Shown here: positions 48,782 through 61,819 of the stretch, piece after piece
Position numbering within the stretch: position 1 is the stretch's first letter
Layout of the letters: each line of letters begins with the position of its first letter
Assembly (NCBI GenBank): GCA_020310875.1
Contig: CM035438.1
Coordinates: 99,370,139-99,434,138, forward strand
DNA: 64,000 nucleotides
Reading direction: 5' to 3'
Origin: Ceratopteris richardii
Taxonomy: Eukaryota; Streptophyta; Polypodiopsida; Polypodiales; Pteridaceae
Made by a program: the position numbers and the translations under genes
Notes under the pieces: generated by a model
Seen by the model: only the letters and a program-made list of their open reading frames with translations
The model's database searches: none
What the model was told of the DNA's origin: nothing

Positions 48782-51700
48782 CGGGTATCAGAGTAGTTCG
48801 AAGTAGAAGCTTTATTGGCTTTGTGCGAGCAAAGCAAGCACCCCCTCCCCCCTGGCTTTCTCCAAGGCTTATGAATAAGGTGGCAACCAAGGCATAGACC
48901 TTGGCATAATTGGTGATCTGAGTCACAGAAGTCACCGTTGGCGCTATTGGCTACACGCGAGGGAGGACCTCAACGATCAAGGAAGATATAGGTTTTCGGT
49001 ACTTCTTGGGAGAGCTCGCTTAACCGTGGAAATCTCTTGCCATTAAGCTACACTCTTGTGGTGTCTGAAGAAGGGGGAAGACTAAGGTTAACTTTACCTA
49101 GAAGATGTTTTGGTCCTCAAAGCTTCATTCTTTACTTTCAAAGCCTATTTTTGAAGCGTTTTTGGGGTGTCTTTTGGAGCCATTTTGGAGTACTTTGGCA
49201 CTGGGTTCTTTTTACACAGGTCCAAGAACATCAAGAAGAGTGTTCTTTGTACTTCTCCGATAATAAATATCAACTTTTGGGGCTATATTTTCATCCACAC
49301 TCATGAAACTACAGGTTTCTTGAAAGGTTTTTCAGTTTTGGTGGGAGCAATCACTACAAATTTATGCACGTTCTTGAGCCCAAAACATCAGAGTTGATAG
49401 ATACTTGTAGGTGTTGGTACCTAGTTTTGGGTTGTGCATTTAGCCTTTTCGTGTCATTTTACTACATATATTGAGCACATACTCACCATGTAGGCTTTTC
49501 TGGATAGCACTTATGTATATCCATGTGGTTGTTAATCTAGAAGTTATGTTCTTTGCATATAGGCTTTTACATTTGATAAAGAGGGTGTTGGTGAGGTTTT
49601 CTTAACTAGGAGACACCTGGATATCAGGATCTCTTTGGTGCTACAGGTGGAAGACTTACCTAGCCTCTCCATAGGAGATGTATGATAGTTGTTCATAGAT
49701 GCTCGATAAGCCTATTTGGCTTCTATTGGGTAACTAACTATATGGAGTGGAGTCAGTGATTCACCATCTAGGTAAACATGTACTTGTAGTTTTATGATAT
49801 TTTGATACTCTTCATATACTCATTTTGTAGAGGATACTCTACAAAATTTCTTTGAGATTTTTGGTTTTGTCAACTATGCAGTGGTCAATTTTCTCCTCGA
49901 TACACTTATTCATTGGTGTTTGGACTCTTCTAGCTCCATTATCATTCTATTCAGTTCTCTACCATCATGGCATCAGAGGTCTCTGGCACATCTTCTAGAT
50001 CAGGGTCTAGTGCTAGTGTTTTGAGGAGGAGCTATAACTTGCAGGGTAAACACCATTTTGAGATCTAAAAATTTGATGGCACAAAGTTTTCCCTATGGAA
50101 GAATCAGACTAAAGATGTGCTGATTCAAAGGAGGCAATGGAAGCCAGTAAATGACATTTCAAAGAATCCTGTTTACATGGATGAAGATGATTGGGATGAG
50201 TTAGATGTAATGGCTAGGTCTACCATTCTCTTGCACCTGGTAGATAATGTTTACTTTACAGTACTAGACTGTGAAAGTGCAGAGGAGCTTTGGAAGAAGT
50301 TATGCAATACATATGAAAAAGAGACGGCATCAAATAAAGTGTATCTCATGAGAAAATTATATGAGCTTTGCATGCATGAAGGACTCTGATAGTGTTGATG
50401 CTCATCTAAATGATTTTGATGCTATATTCTCCTAGTTACATGCTCAAAAAATGGATATGAATAATGAAATGAAAGTAGTATTATTGTTATGCACCCTGCC
50501 ATCATCATGGGACACATTTTGCATAGCTATTATCAATAGTGCATCTGGTGGTAAGCTCGTCTATGATGACATATGTGGAGGACCCGTGAGTGGGGAGATT
50601 CATAGAAAAATCTATGATTGGAACTCAGAGTAGAAATGCATATAATGTTCATGATTCTTATCAAGGAAAGAATCAGCAATGTGGCAAGAGCAAGAACAAG
50701 GAAAACAATGGTCAATGGAATAAGAGTAGAAGTAAATCAAGGAAGAGATATATCGAAAGCCATTATTTGTCATAAGAAAGTAGATATGAAGAAAGATTGT
50801 TATGCATTAAAGAATGCTAAAGGTAAAGGATAGAATCTATGAAGATTGAAGAAATCAATGCTATTTTCGATGATGTTGATGTGTTGACACTTGATAGTAC
50901 TAAGCCAACTAAGGCTCTTATGGTTGATTCTCTTTCCCACATGTGGCTGCTAGATTCTGGTGCTTCTTTCCATGTGACACCACAGAGAGAATGGTTCTCT
51001 AATTATGCAGCAAAGTCTCTTGGTACCGTAAGACCTCATGACTTTTACGAGCGTGATGTTGTGGGGATTGGAGTTGTGGTTGTGCAGTTTATTGATGGTT
51101 CAAAATTTAGTATGCATAATGTATGCCATGTACCTAAGCTATCATGCAGTTTGATGTCACTTGGTCAACTTGATGACCTTGGTTACAAGGTGGTCTTCAA
51201 TGCTCACTCCTTTCCTATATCAAAGGGCAATATGGTTAGTGGAAAAGGAAGCAAAGTTGGCTCACTTTATCCTTTATTTGTATCATAGAAAGAACACTTG
51301 TTAGCTGTTACTGAACAGCCTATGGCTTGTATTTGGCATGGTCGTTTGGGCCGTATATCTCATAGTGGAATCGGAAATCTTTCTCGTTCTGGCTACTTAC
51401 CTGTGTTACATTTCTTTGATTTTTCATTTTGTGAGCATTGTCAATATGGAAGCAAACCAAAAATGTGCATAGAATGCACATTGACTCTTCAATTTAGCCT
51501 TTAGATCTCGTTCATATAGATATGTGTGGTCCTATGCCCACTAGGTCCTTAGGTGGTTCTCTTTACTTTATCACTTCATAGATGATGCTGCTAGAGAAGT
51601 CTAGGTATATCCTATCAAATCGAAGGATGAGGTATTCCCTACTTTCAGAAAATGGCTTGCTTTATTTGAGATTGAAAAAGGAACTAAGTTTAAGGCTTTA

Positions 51701-54123
51701 CGTTCAGATAATGGGAATGAGTATACCTCACATGAGTTCAACCTTTTTTGTCAGTCTAAAGGGATTTGTAGAGAGTTTTAGAGCTCCTTATACCCCTCTA
51801 CAAATTGGTGTAGCTGAAAGGATCAATAGAAGTATTCAAGGTAGAGTAGTTGCTATGTTGCATCATGCAAACATCTCACAAGGCTTTTGGCCAGAAGCAG
51901 TATTGAATGTAGCTCATGTGATTAACCTTTCACCTAGTACTCTCAAAGTTCTAAAAGTGGCACAAGAGTTATGGATAGGGAAGCCACCATATAATGATCA
52001 TCTTTGATTTTTTGGGTGTGAAACATATGTTCATATACCCAAGAGTCTTAGACAAAAGCTGGACCATAAGTCAAAGAAATGCATTTTCCTTGGATATGGT
52101 GAGAAGGACAATTTCTATATCACTTATGGGATCCTCAAACATGGTGAGTGCTCAAAAGTAGTGATGTTATTTTCAATTAGTGTAAGATGCATAAAGAGCC
52201 CATTAAGGAGGTTGAAGTGAGAAGAGTGGTGTTTGAGGATAGTATTCCTCTAGTTAGCATGCATAAAAATGCTACCCATAGGGATGTTCAAGAGAATGTC
52301 GAATCAGATCAGTATGCACATGTTCATGTTCAACAACCATTGGGATGCTCTACACATGTCTCACATCCACCTGATAGATATGTTCCAGGTTTAGATTTTG
52401 TTATGCTAACAGATGCTGATGAGCCTTCTTGCTACAAAGAGGCTATGCAGATAGAGGATCATGTCAAGTGAGAGTGTGCCATGAAGAGTGAGTTGGATTC
52501 TATTTACAAGAATGGTAATTGGGATTTAGTACCTTTGCTAAATGGGAGGAGAGATTTACCATGTAAATGGGTATATAAGCTTAAATTCATATCAAACAGT
52601 GCTTCTCCAAAGTATAAAGCATGACTTGTTGCAAAGGGTTTTAAGCAACAACATGGTGTTGATTTTGATAAAATCTTCTCGCTATTGGTCAAGATGACTA
52701 CCCTAAGCATGTTGCTTGGATTCGTTGCAATGGAGGACTTAGAGCTAGTACAAATGGATGTGAAAATTACTTTCTTGCATGGTGATCTTGCATATGAGAT
52801 CTATATGGAACAACTAGAGGGTTATGTAGTTTCTAGCAAGGAAAGTCTAGTTTGTAAGCTCACCAAGAGCTTGTATGGACTTAAATAGTCCCCTAGACAA
52901 TGGTACCAAAAGTTTGATGCTTTTATGAAGTCTCAAGGTTGTTCTTGAAGCAATGAGGATCATTCTCTCTACACAAAGAGATGCCTTGATGGTAGCTTGA
53001 TATTCTTCATACTTTATGTCAATGATATGTTCATTGCTGGGATGTCCTCTTATGACTTGTCAATTCTCAAAAAGAAGTTGAGTCAAACATTTGATATGAA
53101 GGATTTGAGGGATGCCAAACATATTCTTGGCATGTGCATTACTCATGATAGGAGTAAAAGATGCATATACTTGTCTCAAAGTGAGTACATATCCAAAGTA
53201 CTTCACAGTTTCAATATGCAGGGTGAAAAGGCATTGAGCACACCTTTATCCACATATGTGAAGTTGAGCAAGGATGATTGTTGCCCCAAATCAGATGAGG
53301 AAAAGGAATTCATGACCAAAACTTCCTATCAGTCTATTATTGGTAGTCTCATGTATGCTATGGTAGCTACGAGACCACACATTGCATTTGTAGTGGGAGT
53401 TGTGAGCAAATATATGTCTAATCCTGGCAAGAAACATTTGGAAGCGATCAAGATGATTTTAAGATATCAAAATGGCACTAAGGACAATTATCTATGCTTA
53501 GGTAGAGGGAGAGCATGTGCCATTGGTTAAACAGATTTTGACTATGCTGGTTGTGTAGACAATCGTAAGTCTACATCAGGGTACATTTTTCATTTTGTTG
53601 GAGGTGATATCTCTTGGAGATCTCGTCTTCAAGAATGTATAGTTGTTTCCACCATAGAAGCAGAGTATGTTGTAGCAAGTGAGGCATGTAAGAATGCATT
53701 GTGGCTTTCTCATCTACTTGTGATATGGGTTTACCTCAGCATGTACCTCATTTGCTCAATGACAGTCAGAGTGCCATTGCTTTGGCTAAGAATCCAGTCT
53801 ATCATGCAAACACCAAGAATATTTAGGTGAGGTATCACTTCATTAGAGATTTCTTAGCCACTGAGCGCATATTCTAGAGAAGTTTCACACTCGATATAAT
53901 GTTGCAGATGCATTAGCTAAAGCTCTACCACATGATAGCTTTCGACAATATTATCACTTGATGGGGGTTACTTGATTCATGATCTTACACAGTCACTTGT
54001 ATACTGTGTAAGATGCCCATCAGGTGGGAGGTATCGTTTTTATGCTTAGACTTAGGTATTCTTTATCATTTTTTATTTTTTCTCCCATAGTTACTTTGGC
54101 TATATTGGCCTTTAGTGGGAGAT

Positions 54124-54420
54124 TGTTACTGTTAGTCTCCATGTGAAAGGCCAAATGGCTACAAGAAACTTCTTTTTATATGTTCTTTAATAGAACATAT
54201 ATTGGCATGGTCAATCACAGACTATAAGCTCGATCACATTTGTATGACCTAAGAAGTCTGTCTTCGTGCTCCCTATGTACTGTATTTTCCTTTGTATTCT
54301 ATAGCCACTGTGCGAAGAACTATGCGAGGCCTTCGGTGCTCGGTTTTTTACTCTGAAGATATCATCATGGAGCTCTCCAAAAAGAGAGCGCACCGTGGTG
54401 CATCACCATTGAATTAAGAT
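54124..54420 (+). repeat. Copia 3' LTR
   Basis: It starts TGTTACTGTTAG after TTTAGTGGGAGAT and stays alignable with the 5' LTR up to GAATTA near 54,416. The exact end is uncertain because the two copies differ there. Confidence 0.8.
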
Positions 54421-56150
54421 ATCATGATTAAGATATAACATGAAGATTTTCTTGGTAAAACTATTTGGGAACACATAGTTGTGATCCTCCTTGTTGAACT
54501 ATAATAAATTGTTTCAACAACCACCATGGTCTCGTTCCTCGTGTTCAACTCTTTCTTGATGATGGTGTAAGAAATAATAGTACAAGAGAATATACCAATA
54601 GATAAAGTTGAAAAGAAATGTAGATAAAGAGAATAGATTAAGAGATAGAGAACTCGAATTCTCAAATTTCCAAGAGCAATGCAACTGCAATGATGGTGGT
54701 GATGTCCACATGTGCATTCCCTGTATGGAACTTAGATGATGATCGAAATAAAATCCAGAGCTTCACGTAGGCTATTCTTATAAAGATTCTACGATGGGAG
54801 TTGGTAGAGATAAATGTAGTCAGGAGAGGCAAGATAAAGAGAGAAATATATAGTCTAACAATGTCTTCATGATCCGAAGTCCAATGTCTCAACCCTATGG
54901 ATTGAGGGGATATGTTCCTTGGACCTTTTAGAAGGGTGCAAGCCTCCCTCTACACTCCCCTCATTAAGTTTCTATGGGGAAACTACACACCACACCAAAA
55001 TGACTTTATTTTCACCTAGAATGGAAACCCAATGGCCCAAAAGTGTACGCTCATGACTAGGTTGACAAAGATCATCTATTACCATCAATGGTTACACATA
55101 GACCTCATCCAAGTTGGAAGTTAGGGCTCCAAAAATATTCATGCTCTTAGAATGGCTTCTCCTCATAATGGGGACCTTACAACTTAGAACAACATGAATC
55201 ATTTGTGGTCATCTAAGGGTGGAGTATTGAGTATATCTAACACCGCCATCAATGTCCACCCTATGGTAAACTACCTCTTTGGTCCAATACCAAGCTTCAA
55301 AAAGTTTCCATAAGGTTTCTCTCTCCTAAGAGCCTAGATGAAGATGTCTACTCCATTTTCTTCCATTGGTATCTCTATGACTCCATCCTCATTCAACTCA
55401 TGCACATAGTGATATTGAGTTTCTATATGCTTGGTACGTGCATGAAAAACATGATTTTTGGTGATGGCCATGCAACTTTGATTGCCACACTTTAGCCATG
55501 TAGCCTCTTGTCCTTGTAAGCATATTGCTTCATTTTCTACAACACATGCCACTTTGTACTCAACTTTAGTAGTAGATAATGCTATAGTTGATTGGCTCTT
55601 ATTAACTGAAGAGAAATCCTAGATCCTAAAGAAAAGCAATATCCAGAAATTGAATATATCTCCTGCCCAATCTAAAACACAATATCCCTAGAGATAATCC
55701 TTCCTAATAGAGAATACCATACTGAATGTTTCCTTTGACATACTTGTGTATCCGAATACTTGCCTTCCAATGATTTTGGCAAGGAATATTAGAGAACCTT
55801 CTTATTGAAGTAAACATAGGAGATATTTGTTCTACTATTACACAAATAAATGAGACTTCCAACTAGTTTCCTATATCTTCCAATATCCACTGCAGGTACA
55901 TCTTCAATAGATTATTTCTCATTCACCTCCATAGGTGTAGAAATCTCCTTGCAATCCTCCATGTTGAATGCCTTCCAAGTTTGTCTTGCATAGTTTTGTT
56001 GAGAGATGAAAATCTTCCCTAGTTCCTACTTTGGTAGTACTCATTCTTGCAGTTGAGGCCAATGATTCACAAAGTCAATCCATTTGACTTCTGAGTAGCC
56101 TTTTGTAATGAATCTTGATTTTTATTTTTCAAACTACCATCATCCTTGTA
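54421..56150 (-). mobile_element. Ty1/copia fossil: RT/RNase H remnants and 3' LTR (block copy 1)
   Basis: On the minus strand, RT fragments lie at about 55,850-56,150 (LKYKDDGSLKNK; STPMEVNEK). RNase H lies at 55,334-55,600 (CVVENEAICLQGQEATWLKC, NQSCMAITKN, ARTKHIETQYHYVHEL). The 3' LTR begins TGTTAGATATAC at 55,242 and runs down to about 54,435. It matches the second copy at 61,905-64,000 throughout. Upstream parts (gag, protease, integrase) are absent, so it is a broken 3' half. Confidence 0.75.
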
Positions 56151-56725
56151 CTTTAGCAGAGAGAGAGAGAGATGAAGACTGAGAGATAGAGAACTCAAAT
56201 TATTAAATTTCTAAGGGCAATGAAACTACAATGATGCTATCTCCACCCATATGCTTCCAATATGGAGCTTAGATGATGATCTAGATGGATTCTAGATGAA
56301 GGGCTCATTAGTGAGCAATGTAATTTAGAGCTTCACATAGGTTGTGCTTATACAGTGTTAAAAATGGGGGTCAGTAATGTAGATTGGAGAGAAAAATAGT
56401 CTCAAAAATATATAATTCAACAATATCTCCATGACCAAAATTCATATGGTCTTAGCCCTATGGGCCAGTGAGATACGTCCCTCCCTAGACCTCATAAAAT
56501 GTAGCAAGCCCCATGAAGGGTCTCTGTGGAAACCATGCAGCACCACAAGTCCTTTGTTTTTTTTTTGAATGACAACCTAGTGGCACAAAAGTTTATGTCC
56601 TACATAACCTCATGGCTAGGCGGACAAAGATAATCTATACCATCAAGGTTCACACATAGACCTCCTCTAACTTGGATGTTATGTTCCACAAATTTTTTGA
56701 GTCTCAGAATGTCTTCATAGATCGT
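56150..56725 (-). repeat. Third, partial copy of the TGTTAGATAT-type copia LTR
   Basis: The sequence GAGAGATAGAGAACTC and the following 500 bp parallel 54,630-55,150 in the same orientation. It abuts the RT remnant directly. It may be the 5' LTR of the same shrunken element or a separate remnant. Confidence 0.6.
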
Positions 56726-58125
56726 TAAATTCATACTAAGTTTCATATAATGCTCTTGAAATGGACTCAATTCTTCTTACATTGCTTGTTTGAAATCTTA
56801 CAAATTCATAGTTGTTTGGCTTCACGTCTTTGAAAACTTGAAGTATGCATGACTAATTTTTTTCTTATGATCTTTTCATTTGTAAATTTAAAAAGAGATA
56901 CATGTCTAGAAAAATTCTAGAACAAAAAGATCATAGGGACAATATTAGGGCTCTAATCCAACAACAAGGAATTCTATAAACTTACACCGCATTACATCAG
57001 AGTTTTAAAAACATTATTATTCGCTTGCTGTGGAATCCATTTTCTTTTAAACTTATCATTGTGGATAAAGCGAAAAAATAGTGGGAAAAGAAAGGGGTTA
57101 CCTTCTGAAGCTCTTGCTTCTATTGACTAATAAATATAGAGCTCTTTTAATGGAGGTAAGATTTGCTTGGCGTCATTATAAATGCTAAGTACATGGCGTT
57201 CTTTTTGCCAAATCTACAAAGGGTAGACATTTGGACATAGTAAGCAAAGGAGATGGATAGATTTCATGTCAGGATCCCTTAATCAGCTATCAACTTTCCT
57301 AATCATCAAAATAAGATACCCAAAAATATGTGAACAATTGTGACCATGATAAATTCTACCATGATGAAAAATGATGAAAAACTTCAATCTAGGCATCATG
57401 ATAAATATATTTAATCAAGATGATCACGATAAATATATTTGATCATGGCGATAAAAGCTTTTGATAAAGGCGATAAAACTTTTTGATCAAGGAAATCACG
57501 ATAAAAACCTCTCGTCAACGTGATCACGATAAACATACTTGAGCACATAAACAAAAAGTTTTGATTAAAGCGATCATGATAGGAAGTTCATCTTCATCTT
57601 CAAAGTGAGGCTCACATAAGGAAACATCTAATAAAAAATGGAAATATGTCTCTCGTCAGTTGTCCATTTGATGGTTCGTTTCGAATCAATGAGAAGATAC
57701 AATGTACATTAAGATAAACAAAAAACCATTTATAGCTTTGTACATAGCTAAAATTACTTGAAGCTTAATAATAGACATGGCAAGCTAACACAAAACAACT
57801 TGTAATAGTGAGAGGAGACAAAAAAACACTTAGCCTAATGATAGCGACACACATGAAAGCCAATAGCAATTGTCACACATAAAAAATCAAGCAAGAATAA
57901 GCGATTAAGAAACCGTGAAAGCTTTTGCATGAAATTTGCAAAACGAAGAGATCTATTACTAAGTATAGCAAAAAGTCTTTAGAGATGAGGAATTTAGTCC
58001 TTTTATAGTGGCTTCCTTATAATCACTCCTTTTTTATTCTCAAAGCTCTAAAAATGAAAAAGACTTGAAAATGAAAAATAAAGTACTCAAAGTAAAACGT
58101 CTTCTCTAGAGTTTTTGAGGGAAGA
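56726..58125. other. No gene recognised; one degenerate minisatellite
   Basis: No convincing frame is present. From 57,393 to 57,590 the words CACGATAAA and GGCGATAAA recur at spacings of 21-28 bp with TTGATCA between them, a decayed minisatellite. Confidence 0.55.
57393..57590. repeat. Degenerate GATAAA/TTGATCA minisatellite
   Basis: CGATAAA occurs near 57,425, 57,448, 57,469, 57,497 and 57,525, each followed by a TTGATCA-like word. The period is irregular (21-28 bp). Confidence 0.7.
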
Positions 58126-58954
58126 ATCTTGTGTATGCTAAAAGGTTTACAAAACATAAATATCATTTGTATATAGAACTTTTCTATATATAGAGTTTGC
58201 ATAAGGAATTGAAAGACCTAAAAAACTACTAGGGTCTACCACACAGTGCAACACTCCTCCCTCCTAGATTTTGTCATCCTCGGCAAGGTTGTGTCTGAGT
58301 GGGTTGCCTTGAAAAGCTATGACTTCCAAACACATTGTGGAGTCGATGTAGCTCAAAAGTTCTTTTCCACTTTCAGAGTATAAAATAAGCATAAATATAT
58401 TTGCCATAATAAATATTTAATCATCATGGATTTTTTTTGTGCTTCCTTGCTACTTCTAAAGTGGCCATATCTATGCAAGTATGCTCTATCACTGTTGAGA
58501 TTTCTTTCTTTGTTGACTTAAGGTAAAAATCATTGTACCTGAAGTGCAATCGATGGTCTGTAATTGTTCTTGCCTCGTGTTGGTTTGACATCTTCCTCCT
58601 CTTCATTTGTATTCGGCTACTTTAACCAAGATGAATAATAAGCTAAGATCTCTGATGCAAAATGGCAAGTATTTTTTCCGTTTTCTCTTTTTCTCTTTTT
58701 ATTTTTATGCAATTTTTTCTATTTTTTCTTCCCTCTTTCTTTTTATTCGTCGTTTTATTCTTTTTTTTTTAATTCATAAAACAAAAGGTTCACAGGAAAG
58801 TATTGATTATGCTACAAGGCTTAATGACACTATAAATGGAATGAAATGACAATATACTAAAATGGAAAAAACTAGATGAGGTGAAAAAACGAATTGTGTC
58901 CACTAGTACATAACATGTCTTCGTAAAACTTCTACACCATAAAATACCCTACCT

Positions 58955-58977
58955 CCCCCCCCCCCCCCCCCCCCCCC
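58955..58977. repeat. Poly(C) tract, 23 bp
   Basis: A pure run of 23 C between ACCT and GGCTAAATC. Such runs are rare in an AT-rich genome and prone to sequencing error, so the exact length may not be reliable. Confidence 0.9.
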
Positions 58978-59118
58978 GGCTAAATCATATGCCTTCGTTC
59001 TTCATTTCTGCATTGAGTGGAGTTTCTCCACAAGTTGTGCTATCCGGTCTTGTAGCTTGGTTAGGATCCAAAGTTTACGTTGATTGTCACTTAAGAAAAG
59101 ACCTTCGACTACTTTGTT

Positions 59119-59709
59119 TTTTTTTTAATATAAAGGAAGTTCGGCAATAGCCTACTCTCCCGGACTTGAATTAAATTAAGAAACAAAGGTACAAAAGAAG
59201 GGGGCTAGTGCCCACGGGACCCCCCAAATCCCACAAAGCGAGGGAAGCTTGATTGAATCCTAGGTTGCATTACAGAGAAGGTTAATCACCCTCTCATCGC
59301 CCTCATGCGGGGCCCACTTGGGTTTGAGCTTGTTGTTGATCAAAAGGAGGACTTGATGGTGCCTGAAGGGGGGGGACTTCTTACTGTTAACGATCCTTTT
59401 GCCCAGGAGGAATAGTGATTTCTCAATCGACCACTCCCTGGGGGGGTCGCCGAAGTTGAGAGCACACCTCTCCCGCCAAATTTTCCACAGGACTTCCCCT
59501 CTGATGGCGTTCCAGAGTGCCGCAGAGCAGCCGATCGCTTCTCCCAAAAGGACTTGTTTCCAACTAAGCTGTTTTTGAAGTCTGATTTTCATTCCAACCG
59601 TCTGCCAGATTCTGTGGGAGTTGGGGCAAGTAAGGAAGATGTGTGGGACATCTTCGATAGCACGGTGGCAGCGTTTGCACCAAGGAGGGATCCCACAAAG
59701 TTTGCTAAG
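59119..59709 (-). mobile_element. 5'-truncated LINE with zf-RVT end and poly(A)
   Basis: The 15-bp sequence TTCGACTACTTTGTT occurs on both sides (59104-59118 and 59710-59724) as a target-site duplication. On the minus strand the insert ends in GCCGAACTTCCTTTATATT plus poly(A), which is the T run at 59,117-59,126. It contains an open 156-codon frame (59,260-59,730, running slightly into the flank). That frame reads CKRCHRAIEDVPHIFLTCPN and IRGEVLWKIWRERCALNF, the zinc-binding domain (zf-RVT) at the C-terminus of plant LINE ORF2. Target-primed reverse transcription explains the 5' truncation. The intact frame and exact duplication indicate a fairly recent insertion. Confidence 0.9.
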
Positions 59710-61776
59710 TTCGACTACTTTGTTAATCACATTCTCCTAAGTCGCAATCAATTGATCTCAAATTCAATACCTATCCTAAAATACCTGGTTTGGCTCCACC
59801 TCCAAGTTGAGTACATAGGCAGTAATGCTTGTGATGAACACTTTTGTCTTAGAGTGAGCATAGCCATTACCTTATCAGTTGCAAAGGATTCGTCAAATGC
59901 TCGCATGTAATGGTATAGAAAGATAATAATTCGTGAATAACAAGCACAGTGACGTTGTTTGGTAGGTGCCATGAAAAGGTCAACAGCATGCACCCTGACC
60001 TCAAGATTAAATTTCATATTTCATTGAGCTTGAGCGAATTATATTTCATATTTCAAGGAGCGGTAAATTCTTGAAGGTTATGAGGCACACATGTAGCATG
60101 TTCAAGATCTTCTTGAGCATTCTAATAATAAAATCTGGTACTATTGGTAGTTTATCAATGTAGCTATTGAGAGTGGTACATGTGGCTCTCGCAATCCAAA
60201 TGTTGGGGCCACTCCCTTTGATCCTTCAGTGTGTTAGTCTGAAACTTCAACATGAACCTCTAACGTTCTTTGATTTTCTCTCGACTTTGAGGGTTGTGTT
60301 ATTTCCGAAAGCCTCATTGCTATTGGCCTTTATTTCTTTGTAGGTTAGCCTTGATATGTGCCAGTGAGCTTAAGCTTGGGGCTATCAGTTTTCATGGAAG
60401 AGCTAGTAGGAGCCCATCATCCTGAGCGAGACTCTCATAGATGATCCGCATGATTGCGATTGTCCCTCATCTGAAGTCGTGATTTTCATGAGAATGCGCA
60501 ACTTTCAACAACTACTCATAAATGAATGTGACCATGTCTAGGTCATCTTCTAGCTTCCTAGAGGTATGAATGAAACTATACACTAAAGTTTTGGTTCGCC
60601 TTCTATATTTAGTAAAGTAATTCATACTGAAATATATATGAAAAATCATAATGGGCCAACTCCAAGTCTAGGTGGTGGGGCTCTTCAAAGGTAGTGCAAT
60701 CTATAGTTTCCTTCTCCATGTGCTTCCAATTTGGAGGTTAGGAAAGCTTTAGAGATGCCCTAATGGTATCTGGGGTTAAGTTAAGTTTTCTTATACTATA
60801 TTATCAGCCACATCTCTAACAGTCTTGCTATCGTTCAACTCTCTTCTCTCATCCACCTCCAGTATGGATACAAACTCTAAGCACCTATATTTATCTACAT
60901 GGATTATTGGTAGCTTTAGATATTCATGCACTTTTAGATTGGTCTAGTTGTTCACAACTAAGGATGTACATGAATGGCTTCAAAGATTGAGGCTAAATAG
61001 ATCATTCTAATATGATCTTCTTGAGTTTGATGGAACAACAAGTATATACACTAAGATTGTTAAAACTAATTAGGCTTACTTGGATCCATCAGCAAGTATC
61101 CTCGATTCATTTTCACACAGCCAGAGGGTAACCATGGGGCTTCTTTGACTACCATTGATGCTTTTTTGTAAGGTCTTACTAATATCCCTTCCATATCCGC
61201 TCGAGCAAAGTCATGATGCGTATAAAGAAGTTCTACCTACAATGTATTTGTTAGAGGGTTACGAATGGTTAAAAATAAATAAAAATGATATGCTATAATG
61301 GAAAGAATAATGTGTGTGAGAGCCCCATGTGCATGGGATTCACAACCATGCCTACGCATGGCACAAAAATAGCCTATAATCATGCACACTATGGGAATGT
61401 GCATGTTATAAAATGGTGCAAAAGGCAAGGCTGACAATAAGCATAGGGTTATTTCACATCAAGGCTTTTCAATCCTAAGTTAAGAGAAGAAATTTAAAAA
61501 AGAGTATATACAAAAGATTTGGATGGGTATAAGAAAACCCTAACATGGGTGTATCTAATAAACATAGGTCATTATTAGTCATAGGTATGCACTTTTCTTC
61601 AATTTTTCATCTATGTGTGGTGGAAGTGTTTTTTTTTTATACAAATTTATCAAGATGTTGGTATAACAAGTTTCTTTAGAAGTGGGGCTCTTTCGTTTGG
61701 TACTTGCTTAGACTTCAAAACCCACTTGGCGCTTTGTTGTGGTAAACTTCGATGAGTCACCAGCCTGGTAGTCTTT

Positions 61777-61819
61777 TTTTTTTTAATATAAAGGAAGTTC
61801 GGCAATAGCCTACTCTCCC
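61777..61819 (-). mobile_element. Minute LINE 3'-tail insertion (about 45 bp)
   Basis: AGCCTGGTAGTCTTT flanks both sides (61762-61776 and 61820-61834). Between them lie a T run and AATATAAAGGAAGTTCGGC up to CTCTCCC, identical to the terminal bases of the LINE at 59,119. Copy 1 of the surrounding block (48,380-48,410) reads through without the insert, which gives an empty site. Confidence 0.92.

Larger units (their letters stand above)
48484..54420 (+). mobile_element. Full-length Ty1/copia fossil
   Basis: LTRs of about 297 bp (48484 to about 48,781, and 54124-54420) start TGTTACT. The left one is followed by GGTATCAGAG, the initiator-Met primer-binding site. All copia parts are present in order on the plus strand. 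Gag runs from an ATG at 49,967 to about 50,830. Protease is near 50,940 (MWLLDSGASFHVTP). Integrase is at about 51,300-52,010 (IWHGRLGRISHSGI; GVAERINRSIQGRV). RT is at about 52,440-53,450 (LVQMDVKITFLHGDL; YVNDMFIAGMSSYDL), and RNase H runs to about 53,975. TTTAGTGGGAGAT before the 3' LTR is the polypurine tract. It is broken in several places. The two LTRs differ at roughly 15-20% of sites by eye, so it is old. Confidence 0.9.
58424..61440 (-). pseudogene. Decayed gene of unknown function, copy 2 (with LINE insertion)
   Basis: On the minus strand the same protein fragments recur as in copy 1. A splice-acceptor-like ACATTGTAG near 61,240 opens VELLYTHHDFARADMEGILV, then EAPWLPSGCVKMNRGYLLMD. 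Near 60,400 comes IYESLAQDDGLLLALPWKL, near 60,150 IDKLPIVPDFIIRML, and near 59,750-59,960 YHYMRAFDESFATDKVMAML. Copy 2 keeps further parts absent from copy 1. These are KVVEGLFLSDNQRKLWILTK with DRIAQLVEKLHSMQK at 58,985-59,110, and an open 60-codon frame at 58,424-58,606 that begins MKRRKMSNQHEARTITDH. It is broken by stops and small indels and by the LINE at 59,119. DNA identity to copy 1 is around 83% by eye. No domain recognised. Confidence 0.5.

Noticed and set aside
48703-49397. Short ORFs upstream of copia gag as genes
   Set aside because: They lie in the LTR end and untranslated leader of the copia element and have no protein similarity that I can see.
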